Positions 1 through 6,541 of a stretch of DNA of 7,104 nt are shown piece after piece. Position 1 is the stretch's first letter. Every line of letters begins with the position of its first letter. This DNA comes from Pseudomonadota bacterium. GTDB lineage: Bacteria > Pseudomonadota > Gammaproteobacteria > Burkholderiales > Thiobacillaceae. The position numbers were made by a program, and so were the translations under genes. The notes under the pieces are model-generated. The model ran no database searches. It was not told the DNA's origin and was given only the letters and a program-made list of their open reading frames with translations. The DNA lies in contig JAJYXA010000341.1 in assembly GCA_021791235.1 (NCBI GenBank), positions 1 to 7,104 on the forward strand. The letters are read 5' to 3'.

Positions 1-1
1 C

Positions 2-256
2 CTGCTGGCGCACGGCGAAACCCAGGCCGCGCTGGGCCTGTTTTTGTGGGGCGCGCTGGTGGTGAGCTGGGTCGACAACCTGATCCGTCCGCTGGTCATC
101 AGCGGGCCGACGCGGATTCCGTTTTTGCTGGTGTTCCTGGGGGTGCTCGGCGGCCTCCATGCCTTTGGCCTGATCGGCCTGTTCCTGGGGCCGGTGCTGC
201 TCGCGGTGTCGGTCGCCATCTGGCGCGAATGGCTGGTGCATGCGCGCGCGAAATGA
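2..256 (+). CDS. AI-2E family transporter (PerM/YdiK type), C-terminal end only
   Basis: This is the last 84 residues of an inner-membrane permease; the start lies upstream of the window. The reading frame is open from base 2 and ends at TGA 254-256. The visible part is strongly hydrophobic and carries the family's hallmark C-terminal block: VDNLIRPLVISG, then PFLLVFLGVLGG, then GLIGLFLGPVLLA, ending in a short basic tail (residues WLVHARAK). That order of a DN-IRP segment followed by two Gly/Leu-rich membrane helices is typical of the AI-2E/UPF0118 family. Members are exporters or antiporters of varied substrates; autoinducer-2 export was shown only for some, so the substrate here is unknown. 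The stop overlaps the ATG of the next small ORF by four bases (ATGA), which suggests translational coupling. The family call is firm; the function is not. Confidence 0.9.
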   Translation: MLAHGETQAALGLFLWGALVVSWVDNLIRPLVISGPTRIPFLLVFLGVLGGLHAFGLIGLFLGPVLLAVSVAIWREWLVHARAK

Positions 257-428
257 GTGCTGACACCTCCCCGATGATATCCTTGTGCCTCACTTGTTCG
301 ACGCTGCCACGAACTTCCCAAAGACCGCCAGCTATCGCGTCTGGCACTCAATGGCCTGCGCGGTGCTGGTGATCCGCTATGGCCATACGCGCTTCCCGTA
401 CGACGAAATTTCGAAAGACAAAGGCTAG
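253..428 (+). pseudogene. Small unrecognised ORF, apparently frameshifted by one base
   Basis: An ATG at 253 overlaps the permease stop (ATGA) and reads MSADTSP. It then loses a plausible coding sense and ends at 370-372. One frame over, starting at GAT 273, the sequence reads DDILVPHLFDAATNFPKTAS and continues through RVWHSMACAVLVIRYGHTRF to PYDEISKDKG and TAG 426-428. Adding one C to the run at 269-272 (or one G after it) would join both into a 58-residue protein beginning MSADTSPDDILV. In the second frame the only other usable start seen is GTG 285, which would give 47 residues and has no ribosome binding site. I do not recognise the protein; it has no signal peptide or clear membrane helix. 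Either the gene is broken, the base was lost in sequencing, or the short GTG form is made. The next gene follows five bases later, which supports this being, or having been, a real cistron. Confidence 0.5.
420..424 (+). promoter_or_regulatory. Likely ribosome binding site for the 434 start
   Basis: AAAGG lies nine bases before ATG 434 and overlaps the last codons of the preceding small ORF. It favours ATG 434 over the in-frame ATG 446 four codons later. Only a modest match to Shine-Dalgarno. Confidence 0.4.
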
Positions 429-433
429 CAGCC

Positions 434-736
434 ATGAACAACAAAATGACCTACCCCGGTTTCTATCAGGACAAGCACGGCGTCACCATGCTGGCGCGCG
501 TCGTGCTCGACGGCTGGCTGTTCGGCCTCATCCCCGAAACCGAGGATTGCGCCGGCTGGCAGCTCGGGCAAATGCAGACGCTGACCGACAAGGTCGAAGC
601 CGAGTGGGACAAATACGGCAACCTGCCCAGCCGCCTGCCGCCCGAGCTGCGCGAGCGCCACACCGCCCTGTACAAGATGGCCGTGGAGCGCGCACGCGAA
701 AAAGGCTGGGACCCCGAACTCGGCGAAGACGAGTAA
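434..736 (+). CDS. Uncharacterised 100-residue acidic soluble protein
   Basis: I do not recognise this family. The product has no signal peptide or membrane helix and should be cytoplasmic. Its first half (residues 7-45) is mixed and aromatic-rich, with YPGFYQDKHG, a hydrophobic stretch VTMLARVVLDGWLFGLIP, and CAGWQLGQMQ. The second half (about 48-92) is charged and probably helical: a segment around LTDKVEAEWDKYG, a Pro-rich turn LPSRLPPELRERH, and a helix ALYKMAVERAREKGW. It ends in an acidic tail (ELGEDE). Codon use is the same strong G/C third-position pattern as the neighbouring genes, and the frame is intact, so it is very probably expressed. The start is five bases after the previous TAG, so the two small ORFs look co-transcribed and coupled with the permease. 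An in-frame ATG at 446 would give 96 residues. No function is assigned. Confidence 0.85.
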   Translation: MNNKMTYPGFYQDKHGVTMLARVVLDGWLFGLIPETEDCAGWQLGQMQTLTDKVEAEWDKYGNLPSRLPPELRERHTALYKMAVERAREKGWDPELGEDE

Positions 737-742
737 CCCCCT

Positions 743-759
743 GGCAGGGAGCCCCTGCC
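743..759 (+). other. Short perfect inverted repeat (7-bp stem, 3-base loop)
   Basis: GGCAGGG (743-749) pairs exactly with CCCTGCC (753-759) around loop AGC, just after the stop of the small protein gene. There is no T run after it, so it does not look like an intrinsic terminator. The bases between it and ATG 787 are C-rich, with more CTGCC copies that could pair alternatively with the same GGCAGG arm. It might slow decay or affect translation of the methyltransferase mRNA, or be chance in GC-rich DNA. Confidence 0.3.
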
Positions 760-786
760 GCCTGCCAACCTGCCTGCCCCTCCCCG

Positions 787-2034
787 ATGGAACTCACCCC
801 GCCGCTGCTGCAACTCGCCACCCAGGCGCTCGATCTGGTGCTGGATTTCAAGCGCCCGGCCGACGCCGTGCTGTCGGCCTTTTTCCGCGAGCACAAAAAG
901 CTCGGCGCGCGCGACCGCGTGTTCGTGGCCGAGGCCGTGTTCGGCGTGCTGCGCCGCTACCGCTACCTGTCGGTCGTGGTGCCGGCGGCCAATCCGCGCA
1001 CGCTGATCGTCGCCTGGCTGATCAAGTCGCGCGGCATGAGCGGGGCGACCCTGGAACAATTCGCCAGGCCCGAACTCATCGACCACATCCGCAGCGCCAA
1101 GGCGGACGCACTGCCGCTGGCCGTGATGGCCGAACTGCCCGACTGGGTGGTGGAAAAGCTGCAATTGTCGATGAGCGACGCCGACATCCTCGCGCTCGGC
1201 CGCGCCCTGCAGCAGCCGGCGCCGCTCGACGTGCGGGTGAACGCGCACAAGGCCAGCCGCGACGCGGTGCTGGCGCAGTTGCAGGCGGAAGGGCTGGCGG
1301 TCGAGGCGACCCCGTATTCGCCCTGGGGCATCCGCTTCAGGGCGCATCCGGCGATTAATCGTCATGGTTTGTTTCTCGACGGCAGCCTGGAAGTGCAGGA
1401 CGAGGGCAGCCAGCTGCTGGCGCTGCTGCTCGGCGCGCGGCGCGGCGAAATGGTGTGCGATTTCTGCGCCGGCGCCGGCGGCAAGACGCTCGCCATCGGC
1501 GCGATGATGGCCTCGACCGGACGGTTGTATGCCTTCGACGTGGCGGAAAAGCGGCTCGCCAACCTGAAGCCGCGGCTGGCGCGCTCGGGGCTGTCCAACG
1601 TGATGCCGCAGCTGATCGCGTCCGAAAACGACACGCGGGTGAAGCGGCTGGCCGGCAAGCTCGACCGCGTGCTGGTCGATGCGCCGTGCTCGGGGCTGGG
1701 CACGCTGCGCCGCAACCCCGATCTGAAATTCCGCCAGTCGCCCGCAAGCGTGGCCGAGCTGACGCAGAAACAGGCCGTCATCCTGCGCGCGGCGGCAAAG
1801 CTGCTGAAACCCGGCGGCCGCCTGGTCTACGCGACCTGCAGCCTGCTGCCGGAAGAGAACGAAGGCATCGTCGAGGCGCTGCTGGCGGAAGGCGGCTTCA
1901 CCCTGCTGCCGGTGAACGAACTGCTGGCGCAGAACAGGATTCCGCTCGATACCGGCACCCTGCTGAAGCTGTCGCCTGCGGTGCATGGAACGGACGGTTT
2001 TTTCGCTGCCGTGCTGGTCAAGGCCAGCGCTTGA
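787..2034 (+). CDS. RsmB/NOP family RNA (cytosine-5) methyltransferase
   Basis: The 415-residue cytoplasmic enzyme should transfer a methyl group from S-adenosylmethionine to C5 of a cytosine in RNA, most likely 16S rRNA. Residues about 1-140 form the NusB-like RNA-binding part, with the characteristic RPADAVLSAFFREHKKLGAR segment at 23-42. The Rossmann catalytic domain follows from about 200: SAM-binding CDFCAGAGGKT at 224-234, acidic D251 at the end of the second strand, motif IV VDAPCSGLGTLRR at 297-309 with C301, and motif VI ATCSLLPEENEGIV at 349-362 with C351. In this family the motif VI cysteine attacks C6 and the motif IV cysteine helps release, so both are present. E. coli RsmB is of similar length and targets C967. 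The SAM motif here, FCAGAGGKT, differs from the DACAAPGGKT-like form I expect in classic RsmB, so this could be a paralogue with another target. ATG 787 matches the usual N-terminus; the same frame is open upstream to 379 but overlaps the previous gene. No Shine-Dalgarno is visible. Confidence 0.9.
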   Translation: MELTPPLLQLATQALDLVLDFKRPADAVLSAFFREHKKLGARDRVFVAEAVFGVLRRYRYLSVVVPAANPRTLIVAWLIKSRGMSGATLEQFARPELIDHIRSAKADALPLAVMAELPDWVVEKLQLSMSDADILALGRALQQPAPLDVRVNAHKASRDAVLAQLQAEGLAVEATPYSPWGIRFRAHPAINRHGLFLDGSLEVQDEGSQLLALLLGARRGEMVCDFCAGAGGKTLAIGAMMASTGRLYAFDVAEKRLANLKPRLARSGLSNVMPQLIASENDTRVKRLAGKLDRVLVDAPCSGLGTLRRNPDLKFRQSPASVAELTQKQAVILRAAAKLLKPGGRLVYATCSLLPEENEGIVEALLAEGGFTLLPVNELLAQNRIPLDTGTLLKLSPAVHGTDGFFAAVLVKASA

Positions 2035-2098
2035 CCCGCCAAGGCTTTGCGGTTATCAATGCGGCGTTTCCTGCGCTGGCGCACTTTCCCGACCTGAC

Positions 2099-3925
2099 AT
2101 GACGGCTGCGTCGTTAACCACGTTCCATCCCGATGCGCTCGGCACGCTGTGCGGCCTGTTCCGCGCACGCGTCGCGGCGACGCCGGATCAGGTCGCCTAC
2201 CGCCAGTTCGACGAGGCGCGCGATACCTGGGTGAGCTTTACCTGGGCGCAGGTGGCGGCCGAAGTGGCGCGCTGGCAGGCCGCGCTGGCGAAAGAGGGCC
2301 TCGTGCCCGGCGACCGCGTGGCGGTAATGCTGAAGAACAGCGTCGAGTGGGTGATCTTCGACCAGGCGGCGCTCGCGCTGGGCCTGGTGACGGTGCCCCT
2401 GTACCTCGACGACCGCCCCGATAGCGCGGCCTATATCCTCGATCACGCCGATGCCAAACTGCTGCTGGTCGAAGGCCGGTTCCAGCTCAAGAAGCTGGCC
2501 GAGATTGCCGGGTCGGCCCACAGCCCGCAGCGCATCGTCAGCCTGGTCGCGCCGGAAAAAGGTCTGGCGGACTTGAGTCCGCGCTTGGTGGTGGCGGCCG
2601 ACTGGCTGGCCGCTGCCGCCGGTACGCCGGTGCCCGAACGCCCTCTCTCCGCCGACCTGCTGGCCAGCATCGTCTATACCTCGGGCACCACCGGGCGCCC
2701 CAAGGGCGTGATGCTGACGCACGAGAATCTGCTGTGGAACGCCTTTTATGCGTCGCAATGCGCGGATTTCGGGCGGCACGAGGTGTTCCTGTCCTTTCTG
2801 CCGCTTTCCCATACTTTGGAGCGCACCGGCGGCTATTACCTGCCGATGCTGCTCGGCGCCGAAGTCGCCTATGCGCGCTCGATCGCTCAGTTGGCGCAGG
2901 ATCTGCAGGACATTCGCCCCACCGTGCTGATTTCGGTGCCGCGCATCTACGAACGCGTCTACGGCCGCATCCAGGATGGGCTGGCGAAGAGAGGTCTCCT
3001 CGCCAGGCTGCTGTTCCGGTTGGCGGTGCGGGTGGGCTGGCGGCGCTTTGAGCGTGAGCAGGGGCGGGCGATGTGGCACCCCGAGCTGCTGCTGTGGCCG
3101 CTGCTCGAAAAACGGGTGGCGAGGAATGTCACGCAGAAACTGGGCGGGCGGCTGCGGCTGGCGATTTCCGGCGGTGCCGCGCTGTCGCCCGAGATTGCGC
3201 AAGTGTTCATCGGCCTGGGCGTGCCGATTTATCAGGGCTACGGCCTCACCGAAACCGGCCCGGTGGTGTGCGTGAACCGGCCCGATTCCAATGTGCCCGC
3301 CGGCATCGGCCAGCCGCTGCCCGGCGTCGAGGTGAAGATCGGCGACAACGATGAGCTGCTCACGCGCAGCTGTTGCGTGATGCGCGGCTACTGGAAGGAC
3401 GAGGCCGCCACCCGCGCCATGATCGACAGCGAGGGCTGGCTGCACAGCGGCGACCAGGCGAGCGTCGACGCCAACGGCCATTACGCGATCATCGGGCGCA
3501 TCAAGGACGTCATCGTGCTGAACAACGGCGAGAAGGTGCCGCCCACCGACATGGAATCCGCCATCCTGCTCGACCCGCTGTTCGAGCAGGTGATGGTGGT
3601 CGGCGAAGGCCGGCCCTATCTCGCCGCGCTGACCGTGCTGAACGAGGAACACTGGCAGGCCTTTGCCGCCAGCCTCCATGTCGACCCCCGCCATCCCACG
3701 GCATTGCGCGACCCCAGGGTGGTGAAGGCGCTCACCCGGCGCATCGCGCACCATCTCAAGCATTTTCCGGGCTATGCCCAGATCCGCCGTCTGCACCCGG
3801 AACTCAAGCCGTGGACGGTGGACGAGGGCCTGCTGACCCCCACCCTCAAGGTCAGGCGCAACCAGGTGCTCGACCGTTACCGCGCGGCGGTCGAGGCCAT
3901 GTATGCCGATTTCGCGCGCGGATGA
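2099..3925 (+). CDS. Long-chain fatty acid--CoA ligase (AMP-forming, FAA1/FadD15 type)
   Basis: The 608-residue enzyme should activate a fatty acid with ATP to acyl-AMP and then acyl-CoA, probably at the inner face of the cytoplasmic membrane. Adenylate-forming signatures occur in order: P-loop YTSGTTGRPKGVMLTH at 193-208, SFLPLSHTLER at 232-242, PRIYERVY at 281-288, YQGYGLTET at 378-386, GWLHSGDQ at 446-453, and hinge GRIKDVIVLNNGEKVPP at 466-482. The C-terminal catalytic lysine is K584 in LTPTLKVRR. The length and the insertion at about 287-345 between PRIYERVY and the adenine-binding region are typical of long-chain or very-long-chain synthetases rather than short acyl ligases. One oddity is TRSCCVMRGYW at 422-432, where relatives usually have an RGP-type turn before VM.GYW. 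ATG 2099 is the only usable start near the conserved N-terminus; no Shine-Dalgarno is seen in the 64-base gap. The FadL-type gene follows 25 bases later, consistent with uptake-coupled activation. Chain-length preference cannot be read from the sequence. Confidence 0.93.
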   Translation: MTAASLTTFHPDALGTLCGLFRARVAATPDQVAYRQFDEARDTWVSFTWAQVAAEVARWQAALAKEGLVPGDRVAVMLKNSVEWVIFDQAALALGLVTVPLYLDDRPDSAAYILDHADAKLLLVEGRFQLKKLAEIAGSAHSPQRIVSLVAPEKGLADLSPRLVVAADWLAAAAGTPVPERPLSADLLASIVYTSGTTGRPKGVMLTHENLLWNAFYASQCADFGRHEVFLSFLPLSHTLERTGGYYLPMLLGAEVAYARSIAQLAQDLQDIRPTVLISVPRIYERVYGRIQDGLAKRGLLARLLFRLAVRVGWRRFEREQGRAMWHPELLLWPLLEKRVARNVTQKLGGRLRLAISGGAALSPEIAQVFIGLGVPIYQGYGLTETGPVVCVNRPDSNVPAGIGQPLPGVEVKIGDNDELLTRSCCVMRGYWKDEAATRAMIDSEGWLHSGDQASVDANGHYAIIGRIKDVIVLNNGEKVPPTDMESAILLDPLFEQVMVVGEGRPYLAALTVLNEEHWQAFAASLHVDPRHPTALRDPRVVKALTRRIAHHLKHFPGYAQIRRLHPELKPWTVDEGLLTPTLKVRRNQVLDRYRAAVEAMYADFARG

Positions 3926-3936
3926 TTCCAATATTC

Positions 3937-3945
3937 AAGGGAGAG
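3937..3945 (+). promoter_or_regulatory. Strong ribosome binding site for the FadL-type gene
   Basis: AAGGGAGAG sits five bases before ATG 3951 in the 25-base gap after the ligase. It is the best Shine-Dalgarno match in the window and fixes the porin start at 3951 rather than at the in-frame ATG 3903 inside the ligase gene. Confidence 0.75.
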
Positions 3946-3950
3946 CTTTA

Positions 3951-5177
3951 ATGTCTCATCGTATTCATCGCCTGGCCGCAGGCCTGGTCCTGGCCGGCTG
4001 TGCCCATCTCGCGCATGCCGCCGGCTTTGCGCTGATCGAACAGAACGCCAGCGGCCTCGGCAACGCGTATGCCGGGGCCGCCGCCGTGGCCCAGGATGCC
4101 AGCACGGTCTATTTCAACCCGGCGGGCATGACACAGCTGCCGGACCGGCAAGTCGTGGTGGCGGGGCATTTGATCAAGCCGTAGGCCGAGTTTTCGGGCG
4201 TTGGAAAATTTATAGCATCAGATACTTTCATTCCAGGAAATCAAGGGGGCGATGCAGGGGGCTGGGCGCTGGTACCCAATGCCTACTTTGCGTTCCGGCT
4301 CACGCCGGACGTGCATCTGGGCGTTGGCCTCAACAGCCCCTTCGGGCTCAAGACCGAATACGACCCCGACTGGATCGGGCGTTATCAGGCCATCCAATCG
4401 GAAGTCAAAACGATCAACATCAATCCGTCCATCGCCTGCAAGGTCAGCGATACCCTGTCGCTTGGCGTGGGACTCAACATCCAGTGGATCCAGGCTGTGC
4501 TGACCAACCGGATCCCCATCTTGGGCCAGCCGCTGGTCACCATCAAGGGGGACGATTACGGCTGGGGCTACAACCTGGGCGCCCTGTGGCAGCTCGCCCC
4601 TGCCACCCGCATCGGCTTGTCCTACCGCTCCGAAGTGGACTACACGCTCGAAGGCACGTCCAGCACGTCCGATCCCGGTGCGGCTTCCCTCAATGGCCCG
4701 GTCACGGCAGCGGTCACCTTGCCGGACAGCGCGTCGCTGAGCCTTTTTCGCAAGCTGTCCCCGAAATGGGATCTGCTGGCCGATGTGACCTGGACCGGCT
4801 GGAGCGATTTCGACGATCTGCCCATCCGGGGCGCCGTCGACAAGACCACCCTTGAAAACTGGAAAGACGTTCTGCGTTATTCGCTGGGAGCGACCTGGCA
4901 CGTGAGCGACCAATTGAGCCTGCGCGGCGGCGTCGCGTACGACGAGGCGCCCGTCTCGGATGTCTACCGCACCCCCCGCATTCCCGATGGCGCCCGCACC
5001 TGGGTTGCAGTCGGGGGGCGGTATCGGCTGTCCGGCAAGAGTGTGCTGGACTTCGGCTACGCCCACCTGTTCGTGAACGCCCCCGGTTTGCAGAGCAGCG
5101 ACAACGGCACCACGCTCAAAGGCGAATACGACAGCCAGGTCGATATCCTGAGTGCGCAGTTCACTCACAATTTCTGA
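3951..5177 (+). pseudogene. fadL: FadL/OMPP1/TodX family outer-membrane transporter, interrupted by an in-frame amber codon
   Basis: The family forms 14-stranded outer-membrane barrels that pass long-chain fatty acids or other hydrophobic compounds by lateral diffusion. The frame encodes a Sec signal peptide (1-23, basic start, hydrophobic core, AHA cleavage site) and then the diagnostic mature N-terminus AGFALIEQNASGLGNAYAGA, the hatch region, with DASTVYFNPAGM at 49-60. At codon 78 (TAG 4182-4184, after HLIKP) the frame stops. It resumes in the same frame as AEFSGVGKF and runs to TGA 5175-5177 without another stop or shift: LVPNAYFAFRLTP, LGVGLNSPFGLKTEYD, YRSEVDYTLEG, DVTWTGWSDF, SLRGGVAYDEAPV, and a C-terminal barrel strand ending in FTHNF (terminal Phe typical of outer-membrane proteins). 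Total length of 408 codons fits the family. So the only lesion is one codon; a serine TCG or glutamine CAG would each be one substitution away. As written, only a 77-residue fragment would be made. It could be a recent pseudogene, a sequence error, or a suppressed amber. Placement between acyl-CoA ligase and downstream desaturase favours a fatty-acid substrate. Confidence 0.88.
4182..4184 (+). other. Premature in-frame TAG in the FadL-type gene
   Basis: Codon 78 of the porin frame is TAG, between HLIKP and AEFSG. The flanking frames are identical, so this is a substitution, not an indel. The other intact genes ending in this window stop with TGA (256, 2034, 3925, 6486) or TAA (736), so TAG is not shown here to be a routinely recoded codon. 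Confidence 0.9.
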
Positions 5178-6486
5178 GTCTGCCTTGGCCAAACCCATTC
5201 CCTTCGACAACCTGCTGACGCGCCTTATCGACGACAGCCACGATGTCGCCCTGCTGTGGCAGCTGGGCGTGCTGGCGGCGTGCGCGCTGGCGGCCTGGGG
5301 CGTCATGCGGCTGGCGAAGCCCTATCTCGGCAGGCCGGATACCCTGTGGTCGGCCGGGCGGGCCGGCATCCGCCGCATGGGCTTCCCGTTTGTCATGCTA
5401 TTGGCGCTGCTGCTGGGGCGTGAAATTGCGGACGTCTGGCTGCCCAACACGCATCTGCTCAACCTGGCGGTGCCGCTGCTGCTGGCGCTGATGGGCGTGC
5501 GGCTGGCGATTTATGCGCTGCGCTACGTGTTCGAGCCGCGCGAATCGCTCAGGCTGTGGGAACGCACCGCGGCCTGGCTGATCTGGGGCGCGTTCGCGCT
5601 GCACATTACCGGCCTGCTGCCGCGCATCCACGCGGCGATGGAGGCGTTGTCGTTCCAGTCGGGCAGCCATCGCTTCTCGTTGTGGCTGCTGTTCCAGGCG
5701 ACAGCGGTGATCGTGGTGGCGGTGATCGTCGCGCTGACCCTGGCGCGCATGGTCGAAAGCCGCCTGATGGGCGTCACGCAGATAAACCTGTCGCTGCGCA
5801 TGGCCCTGTCGAAAGCGGCCCGCACGGTGTTGCTGATCCTGGCGGTGCTGGTGGCGCTGCCGGCGGTGGGGATCGACCTCACCGTGCTGTCGGTGTTCGG
5901 CGGTGCGCTCGGCGTGGGCATCGGCTTCGGCCTGCAAAAAGTCGCCAGCAACTACGTGTCCGGTTTCATCATCCTGCTCGACCGCTCGGTGCGCATCGGC
6001 GACCTGGTCACGGTCGACAACAAATACGGCCAGGTCAGCCAGATCAACACCCGTTATACCCTGCTCAGGTCGCTGGACGGAACGGAAAGCATCGTCCCCA
6101 ACGAAACCCTGATCACCCAGACGGTGGTCAACCATTCCCTGTCCAAGCCCAACGTGCGGGTCGCGCTGCCGGTGCAGGTGTCCTATGAAACGGATCTGGA
6201 GCAGGCCGAGGCGCTGATGCTGGAAGCGGCGCACGATCAGAAGCGGGTGATTTTCGACGACCCGGACAATATGCCCAGGGTATTTCTGAAGGAATTTGCC
6301 GATAATGGCATTCTGCTGGAACTGGCCGTGTGGATACGCGATCCTAGCGAAGGACAGAACAATCTGCGCTCCGACATCAACTGGGCGATCTGGCGGCGTT
6401 TCAAGGCCGCCGGGATCGTAATTCCCTTTCCGCAGCGGGTGGTTCACATGGCCCCGTCTGCCAACCAGGTCACGAATAATCCTTGA
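5152..6486 (+). CDS. MscS family mechanosensitive ion channel
   Basis: An inner-membrane channel that would open under bilayer tension to release solutes on osmotic downshock. From GTG 5152 it has 444 residues, longer than E. coli MscS (286), because extra helices precede the core: likely membrane segments at about 34-53, 77-96, 103-124, 138-156, 176-198 and 224-243. The pore helix and beta-domain signature follow: SVFGGALGVGIGFGLQKVAS at 247-266, then NYVSGFIILLDRSVRIGDLV at 267-286, with KYGQVSQINTRYTLLRSLDG at 291-310 and ESIVPNETLITQTVVNHS at 312-329. The cytoplasmic vestibule extends to about 432 (IPFPQRVVHM). This Gly/Ala-rich pore with FGLQKVASN is of the MscK/YnaI-like kind. Start choice is uncertain: GTG 5152 overlaps the porin gene by 26 bases, while TTG 5185 would begin at residue 12, just after the porin stop, giving 433 residues. 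Neither has a clear Shine-Dalgarno. The porin overlap or adjacency suggests co-transcription. Confidence 0.92.
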   Translation: MRSSLTISESALAKPIPFDNLLTRLIDDSHDVALLWQLGVLAACALAAWGVMRLAKPYLGRPDTLWSAGRAGIRRMGFPFVMLLALLLGREIADVWLPNTHLLNLAVPLLLALMGVRLAIYALRYVFEPRESLRLWERTAAWLIWGAFALHITGLLPRIHAAMEALSFQSGSHRFSLWLLFQATAVIVVAVIVALTLARMVESRLMGVTQINLSLRMALSKAARTVLLILAVLVALPAVGIDLTVLSVFGGALGVGIGFGLQKVASNYVSGFIILLDRSVRIGDLVTVDNKYGQVSQINTRYTLLRSLDGTESIVPNETLITQTVVNHSLSKPNVRVALPVQVSYETDLEQAEALMLEAAHDQKRVIFDDPDNMPRVFLKEFADNGILLELAVWIRDPSEGQNNLRSDINWAIWRRFKAAGIVIPFPQRVVHMAPSANQVTNNP

Positions 6487-6511
6487 TTTTTATGGGGTTT
6501 ATCCGTACATT
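6483..6511 (+). promoter_or_regulatory. Possible sigma70-type promoter for the desaturase
   Basis: TTGATT (6483-6488) and TACATT (6506-6511) are each four of six matches to the -35 and -10 consensus, separated by the ideal 17 bases. The stretch is T-rich compared with its surroundings, overlaps the end of the channel gene, and lies about 30 bases before ATG 6542. A second promoter here would let the desaturase be expressed apart from the upstream genes. Found by eye only. Confidence 0.35.
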
Positions 6512-6529
6512 GCTGGACGATCCTTTTTC

Positions 6530-6535
6530 AGGAAG
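6530..6535 (+). promoter_or_regulatory. Ribosome binding site deciding the desaturase start
   Basis: AGGAAG is six bases before ATG 6542. A nearer ATG at 6537 reads only four codons before TAG, so 6542 is the real start. Confidence 0.7.
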
Positions 6536-6541
6536 CATGAA

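Noticed and set aside
269..276. Programmed frameshift site in the small ORF
   Set aside because: The C run does not form a standard X-XXY-YYZ slippery heptamer and I see no clear downstream pseudoknot; a lost base is simpler.
743..759. Intrinsic terminator after the small acidic protein gene
   Set aside because: A good short stem exists but no U tract follows; the downstream bases are C-rich.
379..786. In-frame upstream extension of the methyltransferase to ATG 379
   Set aside because: The extension reads through the 434-736 gene in another frame, is Arg/Ala-rich without family similarity, and the conserved N-terminus begins at ATG 787.
466..1986. Very long open frame on the - strand opposite the methyltransferase gene
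   Set aside because: It mirrors a well-supported gene in GC-rich DNA, is rich in Arg, Gln and His as antisense shadows are, and has no recognisable motif.
2114..3931. 605-codon open frame on the - strand opposite the acyl-CoA ligase
   Set aside because: Same kind of antisense shadow; the + strand carries all adenylate-forming motifs in order.
3987..4010. Lipobox-like LAGC in the porin signal peptide
   Set aside because: The AHA cleavage site followed by AGFAL matches the normal FadL-family signal peptidase I site and mature N-terminus, and the family is not lipidated.
4311..5177. Independent gene starting at GTG 4311 after the amber codon
   Set aside because: It is the same frame and same protein family as the upstream part, lacks a signal peptide and any ribosome binding site, so it is the rest of the broken porin gene.
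4218..5306. 362-codon - strand open frame opposite the porin gene
   Set aside because: Tempting because the + strand gene is interrupted, but the translation is low-complexity shadow sequence, while the + strand clearly encodes FadL-type strands.
5398..6447. 349-codon - strand open frame opposite the MscS gene
   Set aside because: Gln/Arg/His-rich shadow of a clear channel gene.
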